A stretch of DNA of 64,000 bases, taken from Brevibacillus thermoruber 423. GTDB lineage: Bacteria > Bacillota > Bacilli > Brevibacillales > Brevibacillaceae. The first letter of the stretch is position 1. Every line of letters starts with the position of its first letter. Shown piece after piece: positions 24,585-33,554 of this stretch. A model generated the notes under the pieces. It saw only the letters and a list, made by a program, of their open reading frames with translations, was not told where the DNA came from and ran no database searches. The stretch lies in assembly GCF_000454065.1 (NCBI RefSeq), contig NZ_KE695652.1, positions 85,291 to 149,290 on the forward strand, written 5' to 3'. A program made the position numbers and the translations under genes.

Positions 24585-24959
24585 ATGAAAGAATGTCCTT
24601 TCTGCGATTCACATTCACTTGATATCATTCTGGAAAATAGAAACGCTATTGCATTTTATGATAAATACCCGGTTCAACGAGGACACCTGCTGATCGTCCC
24701 CAAACGGCATGCCGCTACATATTTTGATGCCACTGATGAAGAGATAATGGCTATTCACGAGCTCATTAAGAAAGGAAAAGAACTGCTTGATCGTGAATAC
24801 TCTCCCGACGGCTACAACATCGGCGTCAATGTTGGGGAGTACGGCGGACAGACAGTGATGCATCTGCACGTACACTTGATTCCCCGTTACAAGGGAGACA
24901 TTGACGACCCGCGTGGGGGCATTCGCAAAGCAATCCCTAATCTCGTACCTTATCCCTAA
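24585..24959 (+). CDS. HIT-family (histidine triad) nucleotide-binding protein
   Basis: A 124-aa HIT protein. It starts with MKECPFCDSHS, whose Cys pair often binds zinc in this family, followed by PVQRGHLLIVPKRHAATYFD and GYNIGVNVGEYGGQTVMHLH. The triad is HLHVHLIPRY at about residues 97-106, the middle His being the nucleophile. HIT enzymes hydrolyse or transfer nucleotidyl groups (AMP conjugates, dinucleoside polyphosphates). GAGGAGG lies 13 bases before ATG, rather far. It heads an operon with a MazG-like gene 13 bases downstream. Confidence 0.88.
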   Translation: MKECPFCDSHSLDIILENRNAIAFYDKYPVQRGHLLIVPKRHAATYFDATDEEIMAIHELIKKGKELLDREYSPDGYNIGVNVGEYGGQTVMHLHVHLIPRYKGDIDDPRGGIRKAIPNLVPYP

Positions 24960-24972
24960 AGGAGAATTTATT

Positions 24973-25296
24973 ATGCCGATCTACAACAAATTGATCCGTG
25001 ACCGGATACCGGAAATCATTGCAGCGACTGGTAAACGATACACGACCAGCGTATTATCGGATGATGAATACCTGGTCAAGCTCCGAGAAAAGTGCCAGGA
25101 AGAGCTTAACGAGTACAACACTGCCCAATCCGATCAGGAGTGCCTGGAAGAACTGGCAGACCTGTTGGAAGTCGTATATGCGCTTGCCCGTGTTCACGGA
25201 GCTTCCCCGAGGGATCTGGAAGAGATTCGCAGATCGAAAGCGGAGAAGCGGGGAGGTTTTGAGAGAAAGGTGTTCCTTCACGAGGTAGAAGATTGA
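24973..25296 (+). CDS. MazG-like nucleotide pyrophosphohydrolase
   Basis: A 107-aa protein of the all-alpha NTP-PPase group. It begins MPIYNKLIRDRIPEIIAATG, and the metal-binding E-x-x-E plus D motif is in KLREKCQEELNEYNTA followed by ECLEELADLLEVVYALAR. The fold hydrolyses NTPs or dNTPs to monophosphates. ATG 24973 follows AAAGGAG; the frame continues upstream inside the HIT gene but without a start signal. Its TGA overlaps the next ATG by one base (TGATG). Small MazG proteins next to helicase/nuclease genes may act on phage or signalling nucleotides, which is an inference here. Confidence 0.82.
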   Translation: MPIYNKLIRDRIPEIIAATGKRYTTSVLSDDEYLVKLREKCQEELNEYNTAQSDQECLEELADLLEVVYALARVHGASPRDLEEIRRSKAEKRGGFERKVFLHEVED

Positions 25297-27749
25297 TGGC
25301 AGAAGTCAGACTTGTTACCGAGAATCTACTGGCAGAAATGGTGGGGGAAATGAAAAAATCTTCCGCCATTTACATACTAACCTCCTTTGTCATGTACTCC
25401 GGTGTTCGCCTGCTTGAGCCCCATTTGAAAGAGGCAATCGAGCGTGGAGCAGAAGTAAAAGTTCTCGCTGGAGATTACCTGTTTGTGACGCAGCCACATG
25501 CGCTGCAGGCACTGCTTGATATTGACCCAAGAATGGAGGTACGTCTCTGGCGAAGCGGTGGAACAGCTTTTCATCCCAAAGCGTATCTCCTTCAATACGA
25601 AGACAACGATGGGGTTTTGATTGTTGGCTCATCGAATATGTCGCGTTCCGCATTTACCTATGGCGTTGAGTGGAATTTGGCTATGCAGGCCAAGGCGGCA
25701 CCCATGACATTTGAAGAAGCGCAAACCAAATTCATGCACCTGTTTTACCATGAGCAGACTGTTTCCCTAAACAGAGAGACCTGCTTGTCTTATGCAAAGG
25801 AGTATGATGAGTATCACCGTCTGCATCCCTCACTTGTGAAAACTTGGACAGAAACGGAAGAAATCGAACTGACCATTCCGGTGGCCGAGTATGCCGAAGA
25901 GCAGAACCCTTTTGTGCTGAAAGAAGCTATCGCTCAATATGGTGGTATTGTTCCTCGTCCAGCCCAGCAAATCGCTCTCGAAGAATTGGAAAAAACGATG
26001 AGTGAAGGCTATGACAAAGCGATGGTGGTCATGGCTACCGGACTGGGAAAAACGTATTTGGCTGCTTTTTTTGCAAGGAACTTTAACAGGGTTCTCTTTA
26101 TCGCCCATAGAGAAGAACTGCTATACCAGGCGCGTCGTTCCTTTGCGGAAGTGATGCCGGAACGAACCTGCGGGATCTATGACGGCCAAACAAAGGAAAG
26201 ACAAGCAGATTCCGTATTTGCGTCCATATACACTTTAAGCATGAAGCGGCATCTGGAAATGTTTCGCCCTGACGAGTTTGACCTGATTATCGTGGACGAG
26301 TTTCACCATGCTGCGGCGAACTCATACAGGCGTGTGCTTGATTATTTCCAACCCGCCTTCTTGCTGGGAATCACGGCGACGCCATATAGGACAGACGGGA
26401 AAGACGTATACGCCATCTGTGATGGAAATGTTGCCTTTCAGCTCGATTTTATCGAAGCGGTGCAGCGTGGATGGTTGGCTCCGTTTCGCTACTATGGCGT
26501 TTATGACGATACGGATTATTCGCAAATTACCTGGTTGGGCACTCGTTACGATGAAGAAGAGCTGTTACAGGCACAACTCAAAGAAGAGATGGCAGCAAAA
26601 ATATATGCGGCGTGGAACAAGCATAAGCAAACCAGAACCCTTGCGTTTTGCTCCTCGATACGACAGGCGGATTTCTTGAAGAATTTCTTTCAGAATCAAG
26701 GTGTTCGGGCACTTAGCCTCCACTCCAAGACGAGGGAAATGTCACGGTCAGAGGCGATTCGCCAGATGGAAAAAGGAGAGTTGGAGATCATCTTTACCGT
26801 TGATCTATTTAATGAGGGAACGGACATCCCTTCGGTGGACACGCTCTTGTTTGTTCGCCCGACGGAATCTTTAACGATTTTTACCCAGCAAGTCGGTCGT
26901 GGATTGCGATTGTATCCTTCCAAAGAGTATTGCACGATTATTGATTTGATTGGAAACTATCGCAATGCAGATGTGAAACTGAGCCTTTTTGATACAAGAA
27001 CGGGTACGGAAAGAAAGAATCATGACTGGAAGCCTGTCGTACCCTTCAATTGCAGCATGGAACTGGAAACGGGCGTTATCAACCTGCTGCAAGAAATGGC
27101 GCGAAAAACACAGCCGCGAAAAGAAAAACTTCTTCAGGCGTTTGAAGACGTAAAACGCGATTTGGGGCGGATTCCAACCTATCTGGAACTTCATCTGTAC
27201 GGCAGAGAAAACAGCCGTGAGTACAGACAGGAATTTAAGTCGTACATCCGTTTTCTGGATTGGGCTGGTCAATTAAGTGAACAAGAGAGTGAACTGCTGA
27301 GAAAATATGAGCATTGGCTTAACGAAGTCGAAGCGACTGGAATGGCAAAAAGCTATAAAATGATCGTCCTACTTTACATGCTCAATCGGGGTGAACAAAG
27401 ATGGCATCAGCCCGTAACTCCACAGGAGGTAGCACCTTTCTTCTACCGATATTTGACGGAGAAGGAATTCCGCAAACGGATTGACTTCTCGGACAAATCA
27501 TCACAGAAATTATGGACGTACAACGAGGAACAAGTGGCCAAGTTGATAGCCGAGATGCCGATGAGCAAGTGGAGCGGCAGCTCGAAGGGATTGGTTACAT
27601 TCACTGACGGTGTGTTTTCCCTGAATTTCGATATAGACCCGCAGGACAGCCCGATTCTCTACCGTTGGACAAAAGATATCTGCCTGTACCGACTGCACTA
27701 CCATTTTGAAAAGAAAGCGGGGGATCAAATTGAGAGAGAAAACGCATGA
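25296..27749 (+). CDS. PLD-nuclease / SF2 DEAD-type helicase fusion
   Basis: An 817-aa protein. Residues 1-170 form a phospholipase D-like module: YILTSFVMYSGVRLL, then AFHPKAYLLQYEDNDGVLIV, an H-x-K motif followed by GSSNMSRSAFTYGVEWNL. Residues 215 onward are an SF2 helicase: AMVVMATGLGKTYLAAFF (Walker A), LIIVDEFHHAAAN (DEFH box), LGITATPYRTDGKD (motif III), FTVDLFNEGTDIPSVD, and FTQQVGRGLRLYPSKEYC (motif VI). The C-terminal third contains an ELHLYGRENSREY segment and an accessory domain (TYNEEQVAKLIAEMP). The order nuclease-helicase suggests translocation-coupled DNA cutting. It is translationally coupled to the MazG-like gene. Confidence 0.88.
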   Translation: MAEVRLVTENLLAEMVGEMKKSSAIYILTSFVMYSGVRLLEPHLKEAIERGAEVKVLAGDYLFVTQPHALQALLDIDPRMEVRLWRSGGTAFHPKAYLLQYEDNDGVLIVGSSNMSRSAFTYGVEWNLAMQAKAAPMTFEEAQTKFMHLFYHEQTVSLNRETCLSYAKEYDEYHRLHPSLVKTWTETEEIELTIPVAEYAEEQNPFVLKEAIAQYGGIVPRPAQQIALEELEKTMSEGYDKAMVVMATGLGKTYLAAFFARNFNRVLFIAHREELLYQARRSFAEVMPERTCGIYDGQTKERQADSVFASIYTLSMKRHLEMFRPDEFDLIIVDEFHHAAANSYRRVLDYFQPAFLLGITATPYRTDGKDVYAICDGNVAFQLDFIEAVQRGWLAPFRYYGVYDDTDYSQITWLGTRYDEEELLQAQLKEEMAAKIYAAWNKHKQTRTLAFCSSIRQADFLKNFFQNQGVRALSLHSKTREMSRSEAIRQMEKGELEIIFTVDLFNEGTDIPSVDTLLFVRPTESLTIFTQQVGRGLRLYPSKEYCTIIDLIGNYRNADVKLSLFDTRTGTERKNHDWKPVVPFNCSMELETGVINLLQEMARKTQPRKEKLLQAFEDVKRDLGRIPTYLELHLYGRENSREYRQEFKSYIRFLDWAGQLSEQESELLRKYEHWLNEVEATGMAKSYKMIVLLYMLNRGEQRWHQPVTPQEVAPFFYRYLTEKEFRKRIDFSDKSSQKLWTYNEEQVAKLIAEMPMSKWSGSSKGLVTFTDGVFSLNFDIDPQDSPILYRWTKDICLYRLHYHFEKKAGDQIERENA

Positions 27750-28722
27750 GGAACTGCTCGAGGAAGAACTGATATGGGAAAGACAAGAAGACGAAATTGA
27801 CCTTTTTACCTGGTGGCAAAAAGGAATCGAACTCTATAGAAAGCTGTCGCGATTGGATCGGGATAATAAACGGTTCAAAATCCAATTAGCCAATCTCCTG
27901 CTAAAGGCCGGTGGCGATCTCAAAATGAGGCAGCATAACTTCAACCAGGCACTAGGACTGTTTCGAGAACTCATTTGGATGGAACCGGAGCATGCGATCG
28001 CCCACTATCGGTTAGGATTCCTCTATTATTACAAACAGGATTGGAGAAAGTCGATCCATCATTTTGAAAGGGCGTTGCGGGCCAGACCAGCGGAACGGTC
28101 TCATCAGATTCACCGAGAGCAAGAGATGAAAGCGTTATGTTATCTGGCAAAAGCGTATCAGAAGCTGAGCCTGTCCATATTTGAGAAGGCAAATGAAATG
28201 TTTGAAGCAGAGAGCGATCCTGCAGTTGCTGATGCGGTCGATCCGTTTATCGAAGAAACCAGGAGAGATCTGTATTCCTACGGGGAGTCAAAACCGTATG
28301 TGATGGTTACGCAAGATCAAACGCTATTTCTACATGAAGATGAAGTATTAAGATATCAGTCGGAAGAATTGGCAGCCAATGAAGTTCGACTGGATTTTCT
28401 GGGAGAAGAGATTTACCTCATCTTTCCATCACATGTCCGTATCAAACTATCCGAACAATTGGGCAAGTTACTCCGTTTTCTAATGGAAAACAAAAGACCT
28501 GTTTCTGCACAAACCATTCGAGAAAACATCTTTCCGGATTCAAGAAGCGAATCCATTGTACGCCGAACGATCCAAAGGCTGCGCGATGCCCTTGATCATC
28601 CTCGATTGCCAGTTGATCTTATTCTAACCACCATTTCGGGCTATCAATGGAATTGGCCGGGAGAGTTTACAATCTTTTATCGGAAAGATGATATTTTCTT
28701 AAAAGACATCATACACTTCTAA
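27730..28722 (+). CDS. TPR protein with C-terminal winged-helix domain
   Basis: A 330-aa protein. TTG 27730 is chosen as start because GGGGG lies six bases upstream; the frame also runs back to 27706. The N-terminal half has tetratricopeptide-like helices (ALGLFRELIWMEPEHAIAHY, then RLGFLYYYKQDWRKSIHHFE, then ALCYLAKAYQKLSLSIFEKA). The C-terminal 100 residues look like an OmpR/SARP-type winged helix: LSEQLGKLLRFLMENKRPVS, RSESIVRRTIQRLRDAL, VDLILTTISGYQWNW. It overlaps the helicase gene by 20 bases. It could sense a ligand through the TPRs and regulate the operon, or be an effector adaptor; neither is shown. Confidence 0.75.
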   Translation: MREKTHEELLEEELIWERQEDEIDLFTWWQKGIELYRKLSRLDRDNKRFKIQLANLLLKAGGDLKMRQHNFNQALGLFRELIWMEPEHAIAHYRLGFLYYYKQDWRKSIHHFERALRARPAERSHQIHREQEMKALCYLAKAYQKLSLSIFEKANEMFEAESDPAVADAVDPFIEETRRDLYSYGESKPYVMVTQDQTLFLHEDEVLRYQSEELAANEVRLDFLGEEIYLIFPSHVRIKLSEQLGKLLRFLMENKRPVSAQTIRENIFPDSRSESIVRRTIQRLRDALDHPRLPVDLILTTISGYQWNWPGEFTIFYRKDDIFLKDIIHF

Positions 28723-28725
28723 CTG

Positions 28726-28757
28726 CCACGGGCCTAGAGCTCGTGGTTTTCTTATTT
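28726..28757 (+). terminator. terminator after the HIT-MazG-helicase-TPR operon
   Basis: CCACGGGC and GCTCGTGG pair (one G-U) around CTAGA, followed by TTTTCTTATTTTT. Confidence 0.85.
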
Positions 28758-28848
28758 TTACGTATCAAGTGCAGCGCGTTACATCGTTTAACAGTCGGTC
28801 TCTACAATAAGAAACAGAAAAGTGAAGGCAGAGAAAGGATGAGTGAGG

Positions 28849-29544
28849 ATGTCTAAGATGATTACGTGGGAAAGGGCTTTTGTCAGGATGGGATTTGTTT
28901 TTGAGAAGAAGGAGGATTCATTTCTTTTCCTACGGGAAAATCCGGAGAATCTGCGATTGCTGGTAGGCATGCTGCAATACTTAGGGGTAAAGGATCATTT
29001 CCAGGGATCGACCTTTACACCACCGACTTCGGAAGTAGAGGAAGACCAGTTTATTGCCGCGTTTTATGAAGGCAGAGGAGCTCGTGATGATTTTCCGGGG
29101 GAAGTGGAATCGGTCATTCTTCATGCGCTCGATCCATATATTGCCGGAATCGTCCGATGGTGTTCGGCGATTGGCATTAAGACGGCCATGAGCTGTGACG
29201 GACACGGGAAACGGTATCCTTCCCTCTATTTTCATCGGGGAGAACATCACTACGCGACCATTCTCGATTCTTGTCTTGCTCTGCTTTCTAACGGAAGATG
29301 GCAGTTCAAGTACAACTATCAGGCAGCGGGCGGGCGATTGATGATAAGACATTCATCGGCCGAGATGCGAGATGTTGCTCCACTCAAAGAAAGAAGATTC
29401 GAACAGTACTGGCTGCTTGATGTGGCTGAAGCGCTTTACCGTAATCAGTATATGCTTCGTGATCTGGTGCAGACGATGAATGCAGTCATGAAGACAAACG
29501 GCAAAACAAAGGGAGAGGATAAGGATGAAAAAGCTGGCATCTGA
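28849..29544 (+). CDS. unrecognised protein, 231 aa
   Basis: ATG 28849 (MSKMITWERAFVRMGF) follows AAAGGATGAGTGAGG; GTG 28843 is in frame. I do not recognise a family. The central segment IVRWCSAIGIKTAMSCDGHG, then KRYPSLYFHRGEHHYATIL, with Cys, Asp and several His could be a metal or active site. The C-terminus is a Lys/Glu-rich tail (KTNGKTKGEDKDEKAGI). The gene overlaps the following peptidase gene by 20 bases, so the two are probably translated together and may act together. Confidence 0.6.
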   Translation: MSKMITWERAFVRMGFVFEKKEDSFLFLRENPENLRLLVGMLQYLGVKDHFQGSTFTPPTSEVEEDQFIAAFYEGRGARDDFPGEVESVILHALDPYIAGIVRWCSAIGIKTAMSCDGHGKRYPSLYFHRGEHHYATILDSCLALLSNGRWQFKYNYQAAGGRLMIRHSSAEMRDVAPLKERRFEQYWLLDVAEALYRNQYMLRDLVQTMNAVMKTNGKTKGEDKDEKAGI

Positions 29545-30307
29545 ACTGTATGACTTGTTGCAAATCATCGCTCCGAGCGGAAAAGAAGAGAGAGTTGTCC
29601 ATTATATCAAACCGAAGATGGAGAAATGGCTGGATCATGTTTGGATTGACCATTACGGGAATCTGTTGGGGGAAAGGCAATACGGCACAGGAACCGGACC
29701 TACCATATTGTTATCTGCCCACATGGATAGCGTCGACGGAGTAGAACCTGACAGGGAAGTTCTGAGGGAAGGGGATATATATTACTCCTCCGCCGGCATT
29801 CTCGGTGCAGACGACCGGGCAGGTATGGCGATTGTCATGGCTGTCATCCGTAATCTAGGAGCAACTGCATTCAACGGAAAGCTCAAGGTTGCCTTTACCC
29901 GAGAGGAAGAGATCGGCAGAAGAGGTTCCCAAGCGCTGGATATGGCGTGGCTGCATGATGTTGAAGTAGCGATTGTAGTGGACCGAAGAGGAAATCGGGA
30001 TATCGTCACTTCCTTCGCCGATGTGCAGCCATTCTGCCATCCCTCTGTGGGACAATTCTTTGAAGAAGCTGGTCGTATGTGCGGAATGCCGGACTGGAAA
30101 GCAGTCAGAGGTGGAATCAGTGATGCTTGTACATTCGCGTCATACGGAATCAACAGCGTGAATCTGTCGGCAGGGTACCAATACGAGCATACCTGGGATG
30201 AGTTTGTAAGTATTACCTCATGTAAAGAGACTGTTCAGTTGATCTTAGCTGTACTTGATTTGGCGGGAAAACGTGGGGTGGGATTTGTGAACCAAGCGCA
30301 GGTATAA
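29525..30307 (+). CDS. M20/M28/M42-type zinc aminopeptidase or deacylase
   Basis: A 260-aa co-catalytic zinc hydrolase. Ligands and catalytic residues follow the family order: LLSAHMDSVDG (His, Asp), GILGADDRAGMAIVMAV (bridging Asp), AFTREEEIGRRG (Glu-Glu), EVAIVVDRRGNRD (Asp), and a C-terminal His in YEHTWDEFV. No signal peptide, so it is cytoplasmic. It is short for a full M20 enzyme and seems to lack the dimerisation lid domain. The substrate is a peptide or amide; the coupling with the upstream unknown gene suggests a specialised role in the accessory module. Confidence 0.82.
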   Translation: MKKLASELYDLLQIIAPSGKEERVVHYIKPKMEKWLDHVWIDHYGNLLGERQYGTGTGPTILLSAHMDSVDGVEPDREVLREGDIYYSSAGILGADDRAGMAIVMAVIRNLGATAFNGKLKVAFTREEEIGRRGSQALDMAWLHDVEVAIVVDRRGNRDIVTSFADVQPFCHPSVGQFFEEAGRMCGMPDWKAVRGGISDACTFASYGINSVNLSAGYQYEHTWDEFVSITSCKETVQLILAVLDLAGKRGVGFVNQAQV

Positions 30308-30780
30308 TAAAGGATTTTTTGTGCCGATACCGGAGACAAGTTATTATTAAAGAAAATAATTAAAGTGATAAAGGAGAGAGAATATGGAAAATAATCATAA
30401 GCTTGCCTTAATCGTTGCATACTTTCTTTCGAGATTTGATAATAGGGGATTGAAAAAGCTAGGCTATAAAGGTTTTACAGATGCATTCAATGACATCGGG
30501 CGGAAGCTGGGTGTAAAACCAAATACAGTTAAGAACATGCGAGATGAATTTGATCCTTTACATGATAACAATAGAAAAGGATGGTACCAACGTGAATTGA
30601 GACCTAGTAGATTAGAGGTTTTGGAAAAATATCAGTCTCTTAGCGAAAACGCACTTCTGGAAATTGTCCGGGATATTTTAAAAATTCATGCAGAAGATTC
30701 TGCCGAATTTGTCAACGCCGACTTTATTTTGACCCACCATCGCCGGTTTAGAATTGACCCACCCGGCGATTTTTTGTTGG

Positions 30781-31548
30781 TTAGGTGGTAGAGGGGGAGC
30801 CGTAGGCTCCAGTCCTCATCTTCTCACGAAGTCGGTAACTATTCCCCCTAATATTGACGATGTGGGAATGGTGTAAGAGCCGATCCAGGATAGCCGTAGC
30901 AAGTATCGGATCGCCCATCAGTTCCCCCCATTCACCGAAACTCTTGTTGCTGGTCAACAGAATACTCCCTCTCTCGTATCTTGCACTTACTACCTGGAAA
31001 AAGAGGTTAGCTGCCAAACTGTCAAACGGTAAGTAACCAATTTCGTCAATAATCAGGAGCTTTGGTCGAATATAGATGCGTAGGCGTTTATCCAGCCTGT
31101 TTTCCGTGTAAGCTTTTCGCAGATCTTCGATGAGTTGCGAGAGACTGACAAAGTAAACGGATATCCCTTGCGAGATGGCTTCTACAGCCAACGCCACCGC
31201 CAGATGACTTTTTCCTACTCCGGGAGGCCCTAAGAACAAGACATTCTCGTGTCGGGTTACAAAAGTCATCGTGGCCAGCTCTCGAATCAACCGTTCGTCA
31301 ATGCTGGGTTGGAAAGCAAAATCGAACTCCTCCAGCGTTTTTCGGTAAGGCAAGTGTGCGAGTTTGGTGCGTACCTCCATATTCCGTTTTTGACGTTCCG
31401 CTATCTCTGCATCTAGAAGCATGTTGAGAAAGGACAGATAGGTGGGCTGTCCATGACTTGCCGCTTCCAAATGGGCATCCAAGAGTAGAGCCGCTTGCTG
31501 AAGCCCAAGTTCCTCAAGACGTAGCCGTGCCTGTTCCAGTTCAATCAT
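30781..31548 (-). CDS. istB: IstB-like transposition helper ATPase
   Basis: A 255-aa AAA+ protein: Walker A VLFLGPPGVGKSHLAVALAV, Walker B LLIIDEIGYLPFDSLAANLF, sensor SILLTSNKSFGEWGELMGD, and the conserved ILDRLLHHSHIVNIRGNSYR tail. It remodels target DNA for IstA. Its ATG overlaps the istA stop as ATGA. Confidence 0.95.
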   Translation of the reverse strand: MIELEQARLRLEELGLQQAALLLDAHLEAASHGQPTYLSFLNMLLDAEIAERQKRNMEVRTKLAHLPYRKTLEEFDFAFQPSIDERLIRELATMTFVTRHENVLFLGPPGVGKSHLAVALAVEAISQGISVYFVSLSQLIEDLRKAYTENRLDKRLRIYIRPKLLIIDEIGYLPFDSLAANLFFQVVSARYERGSILLTSNKSFGEWGELMGDPILATAILDRLLHHSHIVNIRGNSYRLREKMRTGAYGSPSTT

Positions 31549-32768
31549 GCTCCCACCCCCGTCAGCTGCTCATAGACATCCAGCGAACGCACTTCCACTT
31601 GCTGCGATGAAATCTGTCGGGCTTGCGGACGTGGATAGGCATATCCTTGAGCAGTCGTAAGACCTGCATACTGGTTTTCACAAAAAACAGTTGCACGGGA
31701 TCGATAGACCTTTTGGTGTCGAGCAATACATGTGCCGTCGGCCCAGATTTCCACCCACCCATTCACTTCTCGCACGGTACCCTCACGTCCACTGTACCTC
31801 CATGGAACCCCATATCGTACACCATCGTAGCTAACAAATCCGTCTCGGCTGACCTGTCTCGGTTCATGCAAGTATTTTTCCCATCGTTCAGCTGAAGGGA
31901 TAGGCGACAGATTTTCCTCACGGAGTCGGTCGATGGGACGTTCGCCGGTTGTTCCATGAATACGGCGGTTAATCCGCTCGCACCAGTGTAGGGCTTGTTG
32001 ATTGAGATCCTGTAAATCAACGAAGCGTTTGCCAGGAAGAAAGTTGTTTTTTACGTATTGAACGCCTCGTTCCACTTTTCCCTTTGTTTCGGGGCGTCGA
32101 ACTTTGCATACTTTTGGAACAAGCCCAATCGCTGCAGCAAAGTCGGCAAAAAGCGGATGCCAGCGAGGTTTTCGATCATCTCCCATGCCCAGTACGACGG
32201 TTTTCATCTGGTCGGTCAGCATTACCTTTGGGATGCCCCCAAAATATTCAAAAGCATGAATCAAGCAACGAAGAAAGCTGTGAATGTCACAACGCTTAGT
32301 GAACTCTATATAGGTGGAACGAGAGTACCCCAATACCATGACAAATACCGGCACTTTTCGGACTGTACCGTCCAAATCTACGTAATCACACAGTCCCCAG
32401 TCGACCTGTGCATATTCACCAGGTTTCGTCTCGTAACGAAGAACAGCGGGAACTTGTTTGGGAGGACGGAAGTCCTTCACATAGTCTTTCAAGATGGTAC
32501 GTCCCCCGGTATACCCCTTTTCTCGTAGAAGATCGAATAAAACCTCGCAGTTATAGATACCTTCTTGAAGACGTTCCTGCAGGAACGGTTTATACGGATC
32601 AAGCTTGGAACCACGAGATTTACGGGTTCCCTTTTCGGGGGAGAATTCACCCCGGAGATATCGGCGAACTGTATTTCGAGAATGCCCCGTTAGACGGGCA
32701 ATTTCACGAATACTCTTGCCTTCTGCCCTCATGGTATGTAACGATATCACTATCCCACTCCTTAGCAT
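31545..32768 (-). CDS. istA: IS21 transposase IstA
   Basis: A 407-aa IS21 transposase with N-terminal helix-turn-helix (GKSIREIARLTGHSRNTVRR), catalytic D in YAQVDWGLCDYVDLDG, D in KVMLTDQMKTVVLG, and E in the PETKGKVERGVQYVKNNF segment. ATG 32768 (MLRSGIVISLHTMRAEG) is preferred over the ORF's earlier start at 32861 because it has GGGAGA just upstream and lies inside the IS terminal repeat. The first bases of this gene recur as debris at 38732-38781. Confidence 0.93.
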   Translation of the reverse strand: MLRSGIVISLHTMRAEGKSIREIARLTGHSRNTVRRYLRGEFSPEKGTRKSRGSKLDPYKPFLQERLQEGIYNCEVLFDLLREKGYTGGRTILKDYVKDFRPPKQVPAVLRYETKPGEYAQVDWGLCDYVDLDGTVRKVPVFVMVLGYSRSTYIEFTKRCDIHSFLRCLIHAFEYFGGIPKVMLTDQMKTVVLGMGDDRKPRWHPLFADFAAAIGLVPKVCKVRRPETKGKVERGVQYVKNNFLPGKRFVDLQDLNQQALHWCERINRRIHGTTGERPIDRLREENLSPIPSAERWEKYLHEPRQVSRDGFVSYDGVRYGVPWRYSGREGTVREVNGWVEIWADGTCIARHQKVYRSRATVFCENQYAGLTTAQGYAYPRPQARQISSQQVEVRSLDVYEQLTGVGA

Positions 32769-33351
32769 GTGTCTCCCTCCGAAGATTAACTTGGCCGTTA
32801 ATACCGAAGGGGATATATTCGCTAAGGGTGGGTCATTTTCTTTCCGGCGAACCTGGGTCAATTATATCCCGGCGGTGACAGAATTAAATAATACTATCAA
32901 TATTTACCTCGAATCAGTTTGTGAAACTGATAAAGATGGGGAAACCAACCAAAGGGAATTTGGTACAAGAGGTATTACTGGCAAAATAGCTGAAGAAATT
33001 TTTCTTTATGAATATCAGAAAGGATCAATTAATGGTTTGAGTGGAAGTCTTATTGATAAAAGACATGACGGTTGTGGATATGATTTTGAAACGGTAGACT
33101 TCCCCAAATACGTATTTGAAGTAAAAGGCTTATCATCAGAACGAGGTGGTGTGACTTTTACTGACAAAGAGTGGAGTGTTGCAGAAGCTTTGGGGGAAAA
33201 TTATATTTTGGTGCTGGTTAGTAATATTACTTATGCACCAGTAATAAAAACGATTCCTAATCCATATAAGATGTTTAGACCAACTAAAAGAGTGTTTACA
33301 ACGATTGCGATAAATTGGTCAGTTGACAGTTCGCAACTATTTTCTTTATAA

Positions 33352-33554
33352 GGGTTAACTAGCAGGAACCAAGTGGAAACATCAGAAGAAATGAATGATC
33401 TTGCGTCGGCGGAGGATAAAATACTGTTGATTATGGTAATAAGTATCGTTACTCCTTAGTTAGGTTGTGGTACAATCAAAAGGATTAGGTAACAATCATT
33501 ATGTATAATCCTAGTACCCTCAACCCAAACCCGTTCTTACGTGGTCATTCGCTT
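33352..33554. other. intergenic stretch, no gene seen
   Basis: About 200 AT-rich bases between the split DUF3883 gene and the S-layer fragment. A few short frames exist without ribosome sites. Confidence 0.4.

Larger units (their letters stand above)
30729..32860 (-). mobile_element. second IS21-family element, intact istA/istB
   Basis: Terminal repeats TTGACCCACCATCGCCGG (left) and, inverted, TTGACCCAGGTTCGCCGG (right) match at 15 of 18 positions. TGACCCACCC is repeated once more inside each end, as in IS21. Length is 2.1 kb. Both genes are open, unlike the first element, and the two elements are not close copies of one another. Confidence 0.9.
30384..33351 (+). pseudogene. DUF3883-type nuclease-like gene split by IS21
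   Basis: The 5' part (30384 to about 30727) encodes MENNHKLALIVAYFLSRFDN, then LGVKPNTVKNMRDEFDPLHD. It begins at ATG 30384 after AAAGGAGAGAG. The 3' part (32861-33351) encodes REFGTRGITGKIAEEIFLYE, then GYDFETVDFPKYVFEVKGLS, and HGCGYD-like and F-E-V-K-G motifs typical of the DUF3883 PD-(D/E)xK-like domain. The IS (30729-32860) separates them. TTAT occurs on both sides (30724-30727, 32861-32864), a possible short target duplication. Before disruption it would have been a 270-280-aa restriction-endonuclease-like protein in the defence island. Confidence 0.75.
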
